A DNA stretch of 64,000 nucleotides from Hirundichthys speculiger (GCA_018398805.1 JAGFBZ010002264.1:112226-176225), one strand, 5' to 3'. Positions 35,429 to 47,681 are shown, counted from the stretch's first letter. Notes: generated from the sequence alone by a model not told the origin. Program-made: numbers and translations.

Positions 35429-36229
35429 TAACTGTAACTGTTGCTCTCAGTCGCTGTTTGTCTTGGTCTGGCCTCTCTTCAAAAAAAGGATTTTAAAACT
35501 GATCTTCCTGTCTGGTTAAATAAAGGCTTAAAAACACATCTCATAGATGATGTGGCGTGTTATGCTGTTAACTGTTCTGATTTTGGGTTGGTTCTAACTT
35601 TAAATAACCTTAAAACAGACTTGACAATAGAGCCATTCTGCTTCTGAACTGTAGGGGGCACCAGAGAGCAAATAAATAAATAAACCCTATTCTTCTGTAG
35701 TCTTGCTTTCATTTGACAAAAACTCTTTTATAAATCCATGAGAACTGGACTAATCACCTGACATTCTGAAAAAAAAAATTTTTTTTTTCCTCTGTTGAAC
35801 CAGATTCTGTGTTTATATGACAAAAAAGATCACAGACACAAAATATGGATTCTTGGACAGAGAAGGTCCATCAGTTTATTACAGACAGCAGGTTGGTTTC
35901 AGATCAAGTCTAATAATTTCTTTAAAAGAAAAAAAAAAGTTTGATTGATAAACCAGCTCAAGTGCTTTCAAAGTCCATTTTCAAATATTACTGCTGTTTG
36001 TACCAGGAGGTGGAGAGGAGAACAAGAACCAGGACCTGGAGCAAAGATGGCAGATTTAACTGGAGTTAGACAGAACTTTTCTGGTCAGATGAGCCATTTA
36101 AAGTCCAAACCCAACTATCAAGACACATTTTGTTTTTCAAACTTGTTCCCGTTTGATAGAAAAAGTGAAGAAAAATTAATATCAGACAGTTGAAAACTAA
36201 AGAGACAAAGATTCTGCTGCTTCCTGGTG
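35429..36229. other. Intergenic sequence with a Tc1-like fragment
   Basis: Mostly unrecognised A/T-rich sequence. Around 35996-36130 the plus strand includes a frame reading LFWSDEPFKVQTQ, matching the WSDE block around the second catalytic Asp of Tc1-like transposases, preceded by GACCTGGAGCAAAGATGGC. No termini remain. Confidence 0.45.
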
Positions 36230-38860
36230 TTTGTCTGTTTGAAACACAAGTTAAACTAGAAAAATTGCATTTTCTTCGAAAATGCAGGTGTGAATGCATT
36301 AACTCATTCACTGCCAGACAGCTGCACGGCAGAGCGTTCCATACTGCCAGCGTTTTGGAGCATTTTCACTGATTTTCCAAGACCCATAGAATATTGTGTT
36401 CAATGACTCTTTGAACACTGAAACCACCAACATAAAGGGTAGACCCTCTTCTTTCATCAGGAAAAAAAAGTTTGTTTCTACCTTCTTCCAATCTTAAGTT
36501 ATCAGCAGTAGAACAAGGGGAAGTTTCACCAAAATCACCCATTTCTGACCAAACAATTGAGAAAATGGCCTTTTTGTGAATAGAAGCAAAACCATGAGTC
36601 TAACACAAATATTTGTTGTTCTACTGACTATTCAAACATCTGAACAGTAGTTTCCTTCTATAGAACCAAAGAAAAAAAAAAAGAAGGTTTTTGATGGCAA
36701 AAATAATGATTTATTTACACATATAAAACATTATACAACACATTTTGACATCTTCATGCCAGACAGAATCTTCCCCACGCACCTGGATGCACAACCTATA
36801 AATGACAGAAATATATACAATCAGCATAAATATATTTTTGATATTGCCCCCCCCCCCTTCTTTTTTTTTACACTCACCTTTCTTTGTTGCACTGCCAAAC
36901 AGGTTGTAGAACTGGGACCTCTGCTGGATGCAGGAGCTGAAAGTTTTTTCAAGAAAATAAACAATTTTGTTATCAAGATTTCAAAAGGCTCCAACTTGAA
37001 AGCAGTTTGAGATCAAAGTATACTGTCAATGAGATAATATCTTCAGATCATCTTCACAATAACCAATGAGCTCATCAAAATTTATTCTCTACTTTTCATA
37101 ATATCCCTCCTCCAGTACTCAGCCCCCACCATCATCACTGTGATTTCCTGGTTCGTCATCAGCGGTTGTTTTTTTTTCCCGGCTCCTCCCTCGTTGCCAG
37201 AACTGTTTCTGATTCATCCCCGCTACATTTTTCCATATTCTTAGCCCCCCTGATACCTCAACCTGCTTGGCAATCACAATTCATTTACCCCCGGGTCGCG
37301 CTGTGCAGAAATACCCCTGCATTTCTCTCTCTGATCCGCTGCGGCGGCGCGCGTCTCCGCGCCGCCCGCGGCTGTGCTAGTCGGTTTGTTCAAACTTATT
37401 TTATACAAGAAAATTTGAAAATCGCCACCACCAACATGTTCTCAGATGACAGACACACATGTCCACCATCTTCTGGTGTCGCGCTGAGCAGAAATACCCC
37501 TCCATTTCTCCCTGATCCGCCGCGGTCTCTGCGCAGCGCGTCTGAGCTGCACGGTTTTTTTTTTTCAAACTAATTTTATACAAGTAAATTTGAATAACGC
37601 CACCACCAAAACGGTTCTCACATTACAGACACACGTGTCCACCCATCTCCTGGTTGTAATACAGTAATAACTGGGACGCTGGATAACGCTGGGAGAACAT
37701 GGCGCTCACGTAACATGGACGGTTAGAAAAAAGCTGGGGGGAGGGAGGGATGAACGCGGGAGCGAAGCAAAAAGGAAAAGAGTTACTTCTTACCTCTCTC
37801 TGGTCTTTCTGGCGTCGAGTCTGTGCTGTAGTCTCTGCTGCTCTCAGCCGATCCAACCGGGAAGCCATTTCTCCAACGAATCTCCGTCGAAGCCGGAGCT
37901 TTCTCCGGAGCAGGGCTCCAGCAGCACGGGCGGAGCCTGCTGTGAGCGCGGCCGAGGTCCGCTTCGACCGGGTTGCTTCTCCGCTGCTTCACCTCCTCTC
38001 CTCTCCGATCCTCCATCACCTCCACCACCTCCATAATCCTTCCTTCCCTTCACTCCCCGAGCCACCACCGCCGACACACTGATCGAGTGTGAGCTGCTTC
38101 AGCTGCTTCAGCTGCTTCTTGCACGTCTCCCTACCAGGCTGCGCCATCTTCTCCTCGAACAAATCTGCCTCGGGGCAGACTTTTATAGGAAGTGTGGACG
38201 CTGCCCCCTGGAGGATCTAAACACTAACTACGATGCTTAGAGCTCTGATATTCACAGAGGAGCTCCGCCAGAGTGTTTCCTAGCAACCCCCGTTGAAAAA
38301 CATATTTTGCGCAATTGACGTCTATAGACGTCAATGGCAGTGAATGAGTTAAGCTGAATTTTGACCTGAACTCTGCTGAAAAGTAAAAAATACATTTGAA
38401 GAGCATGAATTTTATAAAGAATTTGAACAAATGAATAGTCTTTGAATACAGCATAATTTAGCAAAATGTCTTAGTGCTATGTATTGAATCCAGAAAACAT
38501 GTCAAACACAGCAAAGGGAGCAACATGCTGAATGATGTTTAGGTAGGAGAATGGAAAATCGGCCTAAATTGGAATAGAAATCTAGTGATGAACTCCCATA
38601 AATGTATTAAAGTAAAGCACAACTTTTAAAAGCAGAAGTCAAAAATAAAACCTTCGGCAGGAGATGAACATTTTCATACAGGAATGTTGAAGATGCCAAA
38701 AGAATGTAAAAGTTGCTAAGATTTGCATAACATTGAGCAAAAAGTCAAACTACTGCATGACAATGGACTGAAAATTTGAAAGACATGAGTTAAACTCTTA
38801 AAAAGTAGCACTGGCATGAAAATGGAAAATACAATACACTGTAATATTTATGACACTGAT
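36230..38860. mobile_element. High-copy GGTGTGAATGCATTAA repeat, split by a TTAA element
   Basis: The stretch AAAATGCAGGTGTGAATGCA at 36280-36300 continues at 38351 with AAGCTGAATTTTGACCTGAA. An unsplit copy at 51838-51960 shows that the two halves belong together. Downstream sequence to about 38860 is A/T-rich and may belong to the same repeat. Confidence 0.75.
36303..38348. mobile_element. 2.05-kb TTAA-target DNA transposon (piggyBac- or Kolobok-type)
   Basis: Inverted ends CTCATTCACTGCCA and TGGCAGTGAATGAG, flanked by TTAA at 36299-36302 and 38349-38352. The inner right end has a further palindrome, TTGACGTCTATAGACGTCAA. The inside includes a GC-rich part (37300-38160), with two diverged copies of an ATACCCCT-CATTTCTC block and a short minus-strand frame starting MAQPGRETCKKQLKQ at about 38147 that soon stops. 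No full transposase is seen, so superfamily is left open. Confidence 0.8.
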
Positions 38861-39051
38861 AAGACAGATAAATGTTTCAACCCCCCCAATTTCTTATTTG
38901 TCCCTCCTTTAGGGTGGTCGAAGTTGTAATTGGGGGTGTCAACCCCCGCAAACCCCCCGCTATGACGAACCTGTGATTAAGATGAGCTACTATAGTCTGA
39001 GCTACTACAACTATGGCTATAACTATTAGCCCCTACACACTATAGTTTAGA

Positions 39052-39830
39052 CTAACTGTAGGCTTTACTGAACAAAAATGTTTTCAGTTTAGTTTTAAAG
39101 ATGGAGGTGGTGTCAGCCTCCTGAACCCAAACACTCTGAGAGCAGAGAGCTCTATTAGGAGCAAAACGTGCTATCAGGTCTGGTAGATAACGAGGAGCTA
39201 GGCCATTAAGGGCCTTATATGTGAGAAGCAGAATTTTAAACTCAATATGAAATTTCACGGCGAGCCAATGGAGGGAGGCTAACACGGGAGAGATGTGATC
39301 TCGCTGACGGATTCCTGTCAGCACCCTCGCTGCTGCGTTCGTTTTCTAAGGGCAGCATGTATAAAGTGAAAAGGATTGGTCCCAGAACTGAACCCTGTGG
39401 GACGCCATAGCAGACCCTAGTCCGTGTAGAAGAAACGTCATTAACATGGATGAACTGGAACCTGTCAGATAGGTATGACTTAAACCAGCCTAATGCTGTC
39501 CCTTTAATTCCAACAGTGTGCTCTAATCTATGCAGCAAAAGGCCGTGATCAACGGTATCAAAGCAGCACTGAGGTCCAGCAGAACCAGGACTGAAACTAA
39601 TCCATTGTCTGAGGCCATGAGGAGGTTCTTGGAGACTCTAGTTCTGAACCCTGACTGAAAAACGTCAAATAGATCATTTCTATGCAGGTGTTCTCCTAAC
39701 TGGCTAACAACTATTTTTTTTCCAGAACTTTTAAAGAGAAATGGAAGGTTGGATATTGGTCTATAGTTTGCCAAAATGTCCAGATGCAAAGGTATGAGCT
39801 TAATGTTTACATTTATTTAAAAAAAAAAAA
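39052..39830 (-). mobile_element. L2-like LINE relic, internally deleted
   Basis: Minus-strand frames give [47 protein letters not shown] and [20 protein letters not shown], then jump over the catalytic YxDD palm to the C-terminal [20 protein letters not shown] and ALNGLAPRYLPDL. The catalytic box is lost, so it cannot retrotranspose on its own. The LINE 3' part recurs in the tandem units at 41340-42430. Confidence 0.82.
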
Positions 39831-39895
39831 AAAAGTTATTGTTTTTTTTCATCCAGAGACAAATGCAGCAGTCATGAACATATAGAAACTACCCA

Positions 39896-41133
39896 TAGGG
39901 CCCTATGAAACCCGTTTTATTTTTTCTCAAATTCCGTTTTAATCTTTTTCATTTTCTGTGTTTTTCAGTTTTTAATTTTTGAGAATTCCTTTTTAAGCAT
40001 TTTATGCAAATTTAACCCCAAAACGGTATATAAAGTAATGAAATATAGACAATTTATGCAATTATAACTGTAAACTTTAATGTTTTTATACTTTTAAACT
40101 TATTGTGTCCAACAAAACATTGTTTTTTTTTTACAAAAAAAAATCTAGTTTTTTCTATGTAATAAATAAGAAAAAAAATAATTCAAATAGGTAAAATCCA
40201 TTTAAAGTGCAAAAAAGAAAACAGCAGTAAACTAATCATTTTAGTTTGTTTAATTTATTCTGTTATCAGACAGTTTGTCATAACGTACATGATATTTTTC
40301 AGGTATGTCATGACAAACTGTGTCCGATAACAGAAAAAACTATATTTACTACAGCTGATGTAGATGCTATGAAATCCAAAGCAGTGAACACTGAACACTG
40401 GTTGTGTGTATGAGTGTGTGCCCAGGTGTTTTTTTTTTTTCTTTAGGTGTTCCATCTATTACAGACAGCCGTTTAAATAAATAATTATCAGCCTCTTTGT
40501 GTTTAGCTCGTTGAGTGACTCTCGCCTTTTTACGTTTGTGCTTTTCACTTATTCATTGATCCTCGTTGGAAGACCACGGGGCAGACCAGGACCCGCTGGA
40601 GAGATGATATCTCTCAGCTGGTCTGGTGGAAGCGTCCGGGGGGAGGGAGGTCTGGGTCTCAGCTGAAGCTGCTGCCCCCGCTAGCCGACTACGGACCAAT
40701 CGGGAGCTAATGGATGGATGGAACTGATCCTTGCACGTATATTTTTGTGTCCATTCAATCGCGTGCTGGCAAAACTTGCAGAATTTTGAATCGCCAGACA
40801 CATAATAATCTCGGATAAACTGCTCTGCCCTGTACCTGAGAGTAAACCGCTAGTTCCTTTGCTTCTTCGCCGGTTTCTCGGGTGCCGCTTCGACGTGTTT
40901 TTTTTTTTTTCTATGATGAGGAAAGCGGGGGCAGAGAAGCTAGTGTCCCCACCTTTTCGTGAACCCTCTTGGAACATTTTCTCAAAAGAAAAGTTCCTTT
41001 TAGTCCGGGAGGAAAAAAAAGAAAAATATTTTATGCAAATTGCCATTCAGTTCTGTTATATTGCGCATTTAAAGTGAATTCAGTTTTTAATCTCCAATTC
41101 CGCGATTCCATGATCGCAGATTCCATAGGGCTC
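39896..41133. mobile_element. hAT-like element D inserted in the LINE-derived repeat
   Basis: Left end TAGGGCCCTATGAAACC, right end GATTCCATAGGGCTC. Flanks ACTACCCA and TATACCCA (6 of 8 identical) fit a diverged 8-bp duplication, and the uninterrupted target is present in the tandem copies at 41855-41865 and 42575-42585. Contains an RTE-like fragment at 40556-40722. Confidence 0.75.
40556..40722 (+). mobile_element. 3' fragment of an RTE-clade (Rex3-like) LINE
   Basis: The words GACCCGCTGGAGAGATGATA, CTCAGCTGAAGCTGCTGCCC and the final ATGGATGGATGGA match the common 3' end of fish Rex3/RTE elements, which end in GATG repeats. No protein is left. Confidence 0.55.
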
Positions 41134-42800
41134 TATACCCAGAAAGGTCCCAGCTGGGACCTGAACCAGGAATCTTCTAGATGTGAGGCAACACTGCTAA
41201 CCACTAAGCTAATGTGCTGCCTTTGAATTTTAACCTTATCAGGTTTTGGATTAACTCTTATTGTCAATTTGGAATTTGAATGTTTTTTTTTTTTTTTACT
41301 GTGGGAAAAACCAGAGCATCTGGAGAAAACCCAACTTTGATTAATTAGTTTAGTTTTACAGATGGAGGTGGTGTCAGCCTCCTGAACCCAAACTGGTAGC
41401 TGGTTCCATAATAAAGGTGCCTGGTAGCAGAAGGCCCGTCCTCCAAATCTACTTTTAGATATTCTAGGAACGACCAGTAATCCTGCACTCTGAGAGCAGA
41501 GAGCTCTATTAGGAGCATAACGTGCTATCAGGTCTGGTAGATAACGAGGAGCTAGGCCATTAAGGGTCTTATATGTGAGAAGCAGAATTTTAAACTCAAT
41601 ATGAAATTTCACGGCGAGCCAATGGAGGGAGGCTAACACGGGAGAGATGTGATCTCGCTGACGGGATTTCTGTCAGCACCATCGCTGCTGCGTTCGTTTT
41701 CTAAGGGCAGCATGTATAAAGTTTGCCAAAATGTCCAGATCAAGAGTTGATTTATTAAGCAAAGGTATGAGCTTAATGTTTACATTTATAAAAAAAAAAA
41801 GGTTTTTGTTTTTTCATCCAGAGACAAATGTAGCAGTCATGAACATATAGAAACTACCCAGAAAGGTCCCAGCTGGGACCTGAACCAGGAACCTTCTAGA
41901 TGTGAGGCAACACTGCTAACCACTAAGCTAATGTGCTGCATTTGAATTTTAACCTTATCAGGTTTTTGGATTAACTCTTATCGTCAATTTGGAATTTGAA
42001 TGTATATTTTTTTTTTTACTGTGGGAAAAACCAGAGCATCTGGAGAAAACCCAACTTTGATTAATTAGTTTAGTTTTACAGATGGAGGTGGTGTCAGCCT
42101 CCTGAACCCAAACTGGTAGCTGGTTCCATAATAAAGGTGCCTGGTAGCAGAAGGCCCGTCCTCCAAACCTACTTTTAGATATTCTAGGAACTACAAGTAA
42201 TCCTGCACTCTGAGAGCAGAGAGCTCTATTAGGAGCATAACGTGCTATCAGGTCTGGTAGATAACGAGGAGCTAGGCCATTAAGGGCCTTATATGTGAGA
42301 AGCAGAATTTTAAACTCAATATGAAATTTCACGGCGAGCCAATGGAGGGAGGCTAACACGGGAGAGATGTGATCTCGCTGACGGGATTTCTGTCAGCACC
42401 ATCGCTGCTGCGTTCGTTTTCTAAGGGCAGCATGTATAAAGTTTGCCAAAATGTCCAGATCAAGAGTTGATTTATTAAGCAAAGGTATGAGCTTAATGTT
42501 TACATTTATAAAAAAAAAAAAGTTTTTGTTTTTTCATCCAGAGACAAATGTAGCAGTCATGAACATATAGAAACTACCCAGAAAGGTCCCAGCTGGGACC
42601 TGAACCAGGAACCTTCTAGATATGAGGCAACACTGCTAACCACTAAGCTAATGTGCTGCATTTGAATTTTAACCTTATCAGGTTTTTGGATTAACTCTTA
42701 TCGTCAATTTGGAATTTGAATATATTTTTTTTTTTTTACTGTGGGAAAAACCAGAGCATCTGGAGAAAACCCAACTTTGATTAATTAGTTAATTGGTTGT
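41134..42800. repeat. Tandem 720-bp units of LINE-derived sequence
   Basis: AGAAAGGTCCCAGCTGGGAC recurs at 41141, 41860 and 42580, a 719-720 bp period, with over 95% visible identity. Each unit joins a tRNA-like block (minus strand TTAGTGGTTAGCAGTGTTGC), a spacer, and the LINE C-terminus ([20 protein letters not shown]). Two full units and a partial third are present, plus older unit sequence at 39831-39895 left of element D. Confidence 0.85.
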
Positions 42801-42896
42801 AGTTTGGACTGTTTCAGTTTTCAGTCTCACAGGATGAAGGCAACGATTCACTAAAATCTCCATCAGTGTTTTTTCAGTGTTTTCACTGGATTTCTT

Positions 42897-45800
42897 TCAT
42901 GGATCCTGCTCTTTTTTGGAAAAAGACACAGACGCTTTTCCGTCTTCATCTAAAGATAGAGTAATTATTGCTTTTTCATCCTGCTCTCTGGAGGGGCTTG
43001 CATCGTCTTTTGTTCCAAAGATTTTGTCTTTAAGTTGAGTCCAGACGTTTTTGAATATCGACGTGATGGAAAAATAATTTTCTTCTAATTGGGTTCCATC
43101 TAAATCCTCAACGTCTATCTTAGTCTCACTCTTTCCAGTCTTGCTGTCCTCGTCAGAGTCTGACCTGTCGTGCTCCACAGGCTCTTTTAAATGAATCCCT
43201 AAGAGTTCGCAGAAACCTTCACGTGTGAACGCTCTGAACTCAATTTTTTTCTTGGGCGTTAAAGGCTTTATGAAAGAGGAGGCAATTATGTCACATGTCT
43301 TTGAGTTTGTTGGATTTAGTAAAATGAGGACATTTTCTTTTGGGCAGCCATATTTTCTATAAATGTCTCTGAAAATGTACTTGTGGACGTTGTTTAATCT
43401 CTCTGGGGTTGTATCAAATTCCTTTCCCTCAAGTTTAGGCCAGAGTTTACTTAAAAGTCGTTCATGGAGGTCTTGAGCGTCTTCTGTGCTGCAGGGTAAC
43501 GGAGTTTTTCTAACAGCACGCTCTACCAGAGCCTCAAGAACTACGCTAACAGCCATTTTACGACTGTCCTCCTTTGGATCTTTGTACTGTTCATGTTTTT
43601 CCTCTGAAGACCCCTTTGACTGGAAAACATCTGAGGGCTGTTCTTCAGGCCCTTGCATAGGAGTAACTGATTGCGAACCATCTTTGGGTACAAATTTTTC
43701 CACCAGCGTAACTGATTGCGAATCATCCTTGGGTACAGATTTTTCCACCAGCTCAACTGATTGCGAATCATCCTTGGGTACAGATTTTTCCACCAGCTCA
43801 ACTGATTGCGAATCATCCTTGGGTACCTGCTCTTTTTTGGAAAAAGACACATGCGTTTTTCCGTCTTCTTCATCTAAAGATAGAGTAATTATTGCTTCTT
43901 CATCCTGCTCTCTGGAGGGGCTTGCATCGTCTTTTGTTCCAAAGATTTTGTCTTTAAATTGAGTGCAGACCTTGTTGAACACTGACGTGAGAGAAAAATA
44001 ACGTTCTTGTAAATCGATTCCATCTAAATCCTCAACGTCTATCTTAGTCTCACTCTTTCCAGTCTTGGTCTTCCTCTTTTTCTTTGCTCCTGTGGCCTCT
44101 TCACTTGTTTTTTTCTCTGACCTGACAGCACCCACTGGACCACTTTCTCCTGGCTCCTTTAGCTCCAGCTCTGAAGGTGGTTCTTCATCTGATGTGTCCA
44201 CTGAACTAGAGGATGATGAGTCCTCCTCTGATGTGGACCCTGATGTTTTACTGCTGTCCTTGTCAGAGTCTGACCTGTCGTGCTCCACAGACTCTTTTAA
44301 ATGAATCCCAAAGAATTCGCAGAAACCTTTACGTGTGAACAACGCTCTGAACTTAATTTTTTTCTTGGGCGTTAAATGCTTTATGAAAGAGGAGGCAATT
44401 ATGTCACATGTCTTTGAGGTTGCTAAATTTAGTAAAATGAGGACATTTTCTTTTGGGTAGCCATATTTTCTATAAATGTCTCTGAAAATGTACTTGTGGA
44501 CGTTGTTTAATCTCTCTGGGGTTGTATCAAATTCCTTTCCTTCAAGTTTAGGCCAGAGTTTACTTAAAAGTCGTTCATGGAGGTCTTGAGCGTCTTCTGT
44601 GCTGCAGGATATCGGACTTTTTCTAACAGCACGCTCTACCAGAGCCTCAAGAACTACGCTAACAGCCATTTTACGACTGTCCTCCTTTGGATCTTTGTAC
44701 TGTTCATGTTTTTCCTCTGAAGACCCCTTTGACTGGAAAACATCTGAGGGCTGTTCTTCAGGCCCTTGCATAGGAGTAACTGATGGTGAATATTCCCAAA
44801 TTACAACGTTGTCAGAAAAAGTAACTCTTCGTGAACCTTTGCCAGTCGCCGACCTTCCCTTAGGAGTAACTGATTGCGAATCATCCTTGGGTACAGATTT
44901 TTCCACCAGCGTAACTGATTGCGAATCATCCTTGGGTACAGATTTTTCCACCAGCGTAACTGATTGCGAATCATCCTTGGGTACAGATTTTTCCACCAGC
45001 TCAACTGATTGCGAATCATCCTTGGGTACAGATTTTTCCACCAGCTCAACTGATTCCGAATCATCCTTGGGTACAGATTTTTCCATTAGCTCAACTGATT
45101 CCGAATCATCCTTGGGTACAGATTTTTCCACCAGCTCAACTGATTCCGAATCATCCTTGGGTACAGATTTTTCCATTAGCTCAACTGATTCCGAATCATC
45201 CGTGGGAACATTTTCCACCAGCTCAATTGATTCCGAATCATCCGTGAGTACAAATTTTTCCACCAGCGTAACTGACTGCGAATCATCCGTGGGTACAGAT
45301 TTTTCCACCAGCGTAACTGATTGCGAATCATCCGTGGGTACAGATTTTTCCATCAGCTCAAGTGACTGCAAATCATCCGTGGGTACAAATTTTTCCACCA
45401 GCGTAACTGACTGCGAATCATCCGTGGGTACAAATTTTTCCACCAGCGTAACTGACTGCGAATCATCCGTGGGTACAGATTTTTCCATCAGCTCAAGTGA
45501 CTGCAAATCATCCGTGGGTACAAATTTTTCCACCAGCGTAACTGATTGCGAATCATCCGTGGGTACAGATTTTTCCATCAGCTCAAGTGACTGCAAATCA
45601 TCCGTGGGTACAAATTTTTCCACCAGCGTAACTGACTGCGAATCATCCGTGGGTACAAATTTTTCCACCAGCGTAACTGACTGCGAATCATCCGTGGGTA
45701 CAAATTTTTCCACCAGCGTAACTGACTGCGAATCATCCGTGGGTACAGATTTTTCCATCAGCTCAAGTGACTGCAAATCATCCGTGGGTACAAATTTTTC

Positions 45801-47681
45801 CACCAGCGTAACTGATTGCGAATCATCCGTGGGTACAGATTTTTCCATCAGCTCAAGTGACTGCAAATCATCCGTGGGTACAAATTTTTCCACCAGCGTA
45901 ACTGACTGCGAATCATCCGTGGGTACAAATTTTTCCACCAGCGTAACTGACTGCGAATCATCCGTGGGTACAAATTTTTCCACCAGCGTAACTGACTGCG
46001 AATCATCCGTGGGTACAAATTTTTCCACCAGCGTAACTGACTGCGAATCATCCGTGGGTACAAATTTTTCCACCAGCGTAACTGACTGCGAATCATCCGT
46101 GGGTACAAATTTTTCCACCAGCTCAAGTGACTGCGAATCAGCCGTGGGTACAAATTTTTCCACCAGCGTAACTGATTGGGAATCATCCGTGGGTACAAAT
46201 TTTTCCACCAGCGTAACTGATTGGGAATCATCCGTGGGTACAAATTTTTCCACCAGCTCAAGTGACTGCGAATCATCCTGGGTACAAATTTTTTCCACAG
46301 CGTAACTGAATCATCCGTGGGTACAAATTTTTCCACCAGCGTAACTGACTGCGAATCATCCGTGGGTACAAATTTTTCCACCAGCGTAACTGACTGCGAA
46401 TCATCCTTGGGTACAAATTTTTCCACCAGCTCAAGTGACTGCGAATCATCCTTGGGTACAAATTTTTCCACCAGCTCAAGTGACTGCGAATCATCCATGG
46501 GTACAAATTTTTCCACCAGCGTAACTGACTGCGAATCATCCGTGGGTACAAATTTTTCCACCAGCGTAACTGACTGCGAATCATCCGTGGGTACAAATTT
46601 TTCCACCAGCGTAACTGATTGGGAATCATCCGTGGGTACAAATTTTTCCACCAGCGTAACTGACTGTGAATCATCCGTGGGTACAAATTTTTCCACCAGC
46701 GTAACTGACTGCGAATCATCCTTGGGTACAAATTTTTCCACCAGCGTAACTGACTGCGAATCATCCGTGGGTACAAATTTTTCCACCAGTGTAACTGATT
46801 GCGAATCATCCTTGGGTACAGATTTTTCCACCAGCTTAACTGATTGCGAATCATCCTTGGGTACAAATTTTTCCACCAGCTTAACTGATTGCGAATCATC
46901 CTTGGGTACAGATTTTTTCACCAGCTTAACTGATTGCGAATCATCCTTGGGTACAGATTTTTCCACCAGCGTAACTGATTGCGAATCATCCTTGGGTACA
47001 GATTTTTTCACCAGCTTCACTGATTGCGAATCATCCTTGGGTACAGATTTTTTCACTCTCTTTGGGAGCAGTTTGGAGAAAAATCTGGGAATGTGCTTAG
47101 TGAATATATTCTTTACCATTTTTTTCCATTTCAGATAGCTTGCCACTGAAGACTGGGGCAGCTCCATCAATGTCTTCTTCTGAAGAGGCGACTGGGGACG
47201 TTTTGACCGTGCTCCTTGATATTTCACTGTCATACAGTTTACAGTTTGACATTTTTTGGATGAATTCTCTTATCATATCAGTGGTTTTTTGAGCCGTAGC
47301 ATCAAAAGTGTAGGAGTCACTGATCTGGTGTCCAGGCTTATATTTGCCTCTTTCTTCAACTAATTTGATGGTTGACTTTGTAATTACAAACGAGATTTCA
47401 GAGGAGATCTCTTTAGTCAGGTTCTGGAGGTCCAACTCATTAACGCCTTTATCCAAAAATCCTGCTAAAATTGCTGCAGTTACCAGCTCTGTTAGATCCC
47501 ATTTAAGCTCTTCCACCAACTTTTTGACACAATCATTACGATTTGGGACCAACCCTGGCCAGTTGTGTGAAATAATTGCATTTAAAATGAATGCCAACCT
47601 GGGTCTGACAGTTTCTGCGATGGTGACTGTGAGACTTTCAAGCCTTTGTTCCTCTGAAGTTTCTGATCCTGTTCTTTCCAT
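42897..47681 (-). CDS. Unrecognised intronless gene: long 15-residue repeat protein (two apparent frameshifts)
   Basis: I do not recognise this family. Three overlapping minus-strand frames tile one ~1,590-codon unit: 47681-47097 (starts MERTGSETSEEQRLESLTVT), 47233-45848 and 46298-42897 (1,133 codons). The first join is at an A7 run (plus 47119-47125); the second is a damaged repeat unit at 46279-46312. Order of parts: a ~170-residue helical N-terminal module, about 48 copies of DDSQSVTLVEKFVPT and variants, a basic link with RRVTFSDN, then a module (MAVSVVLEALVERAVR to FFGIHLKE) plus acidic Ser-rich linker and DKIFGTKDDASPSREQDE, three to four more repeats, and a second copy of module and linker. 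No signal peptide or membrane segment. Probably a cytosolic or nuclear scaffold if expressed. It could be a recent pseudogene. Confidence 0.68.
42900..44800 (-). repeat. Internal duplication of the C-terminal module, offset about 1.11 kb
   Basis: The block 43480-43710 (GTTCATGGAGGTCTTGAGCG and following) repeats at 44590-44800, and the DKIFGTKDDASPSREQD end repeats near 43010 and 43930. The upstream copy keeps a longer acidic-serine linker that the downstream copy lacks. High identity suggests a recent duplication. Confidence 0.88.
44870..47065 (-). repeat. 45-bp coding tandem array, about 48 units
   Basis: Each 45-bp unit encodes one 15-residue repeat. Variants fall in blocks: KLVEK/VPK units near the N-terminal side, a homogenised VTLVEKFVPT centre with alternating LQSLELMEK units, and ESVELMEKSVPK units at the C-terminal side. 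The opposite strand is also open for 568 codons because the unit is a multiple of three; that frame is a shadow. Confidence 0.93.

Noticed and set aside
36066..38082. Protein-coding genes in the GC-rich part of the TTAA element
   Set aside because: Short overlapping frames on both strands with no shared motif; boundaries fall inside the transposon.
44599..46305. 568-codon plus-strand frame with TDCESSVGTNFSTS repeats, and a second one at 46317-47138
   Set aside because: Shadow of the 45-bp coding repeats on the minus strand; the flanking module has no matching open frame.
47097..47135. Intron joining the first and second frames of the repeat gene (GTAAAG donor after the A7 run)
   Set aside because: The only usable acceptor would give an intron under 45 nt, too short for vertebrate splicing; a one-base indel is simpler.
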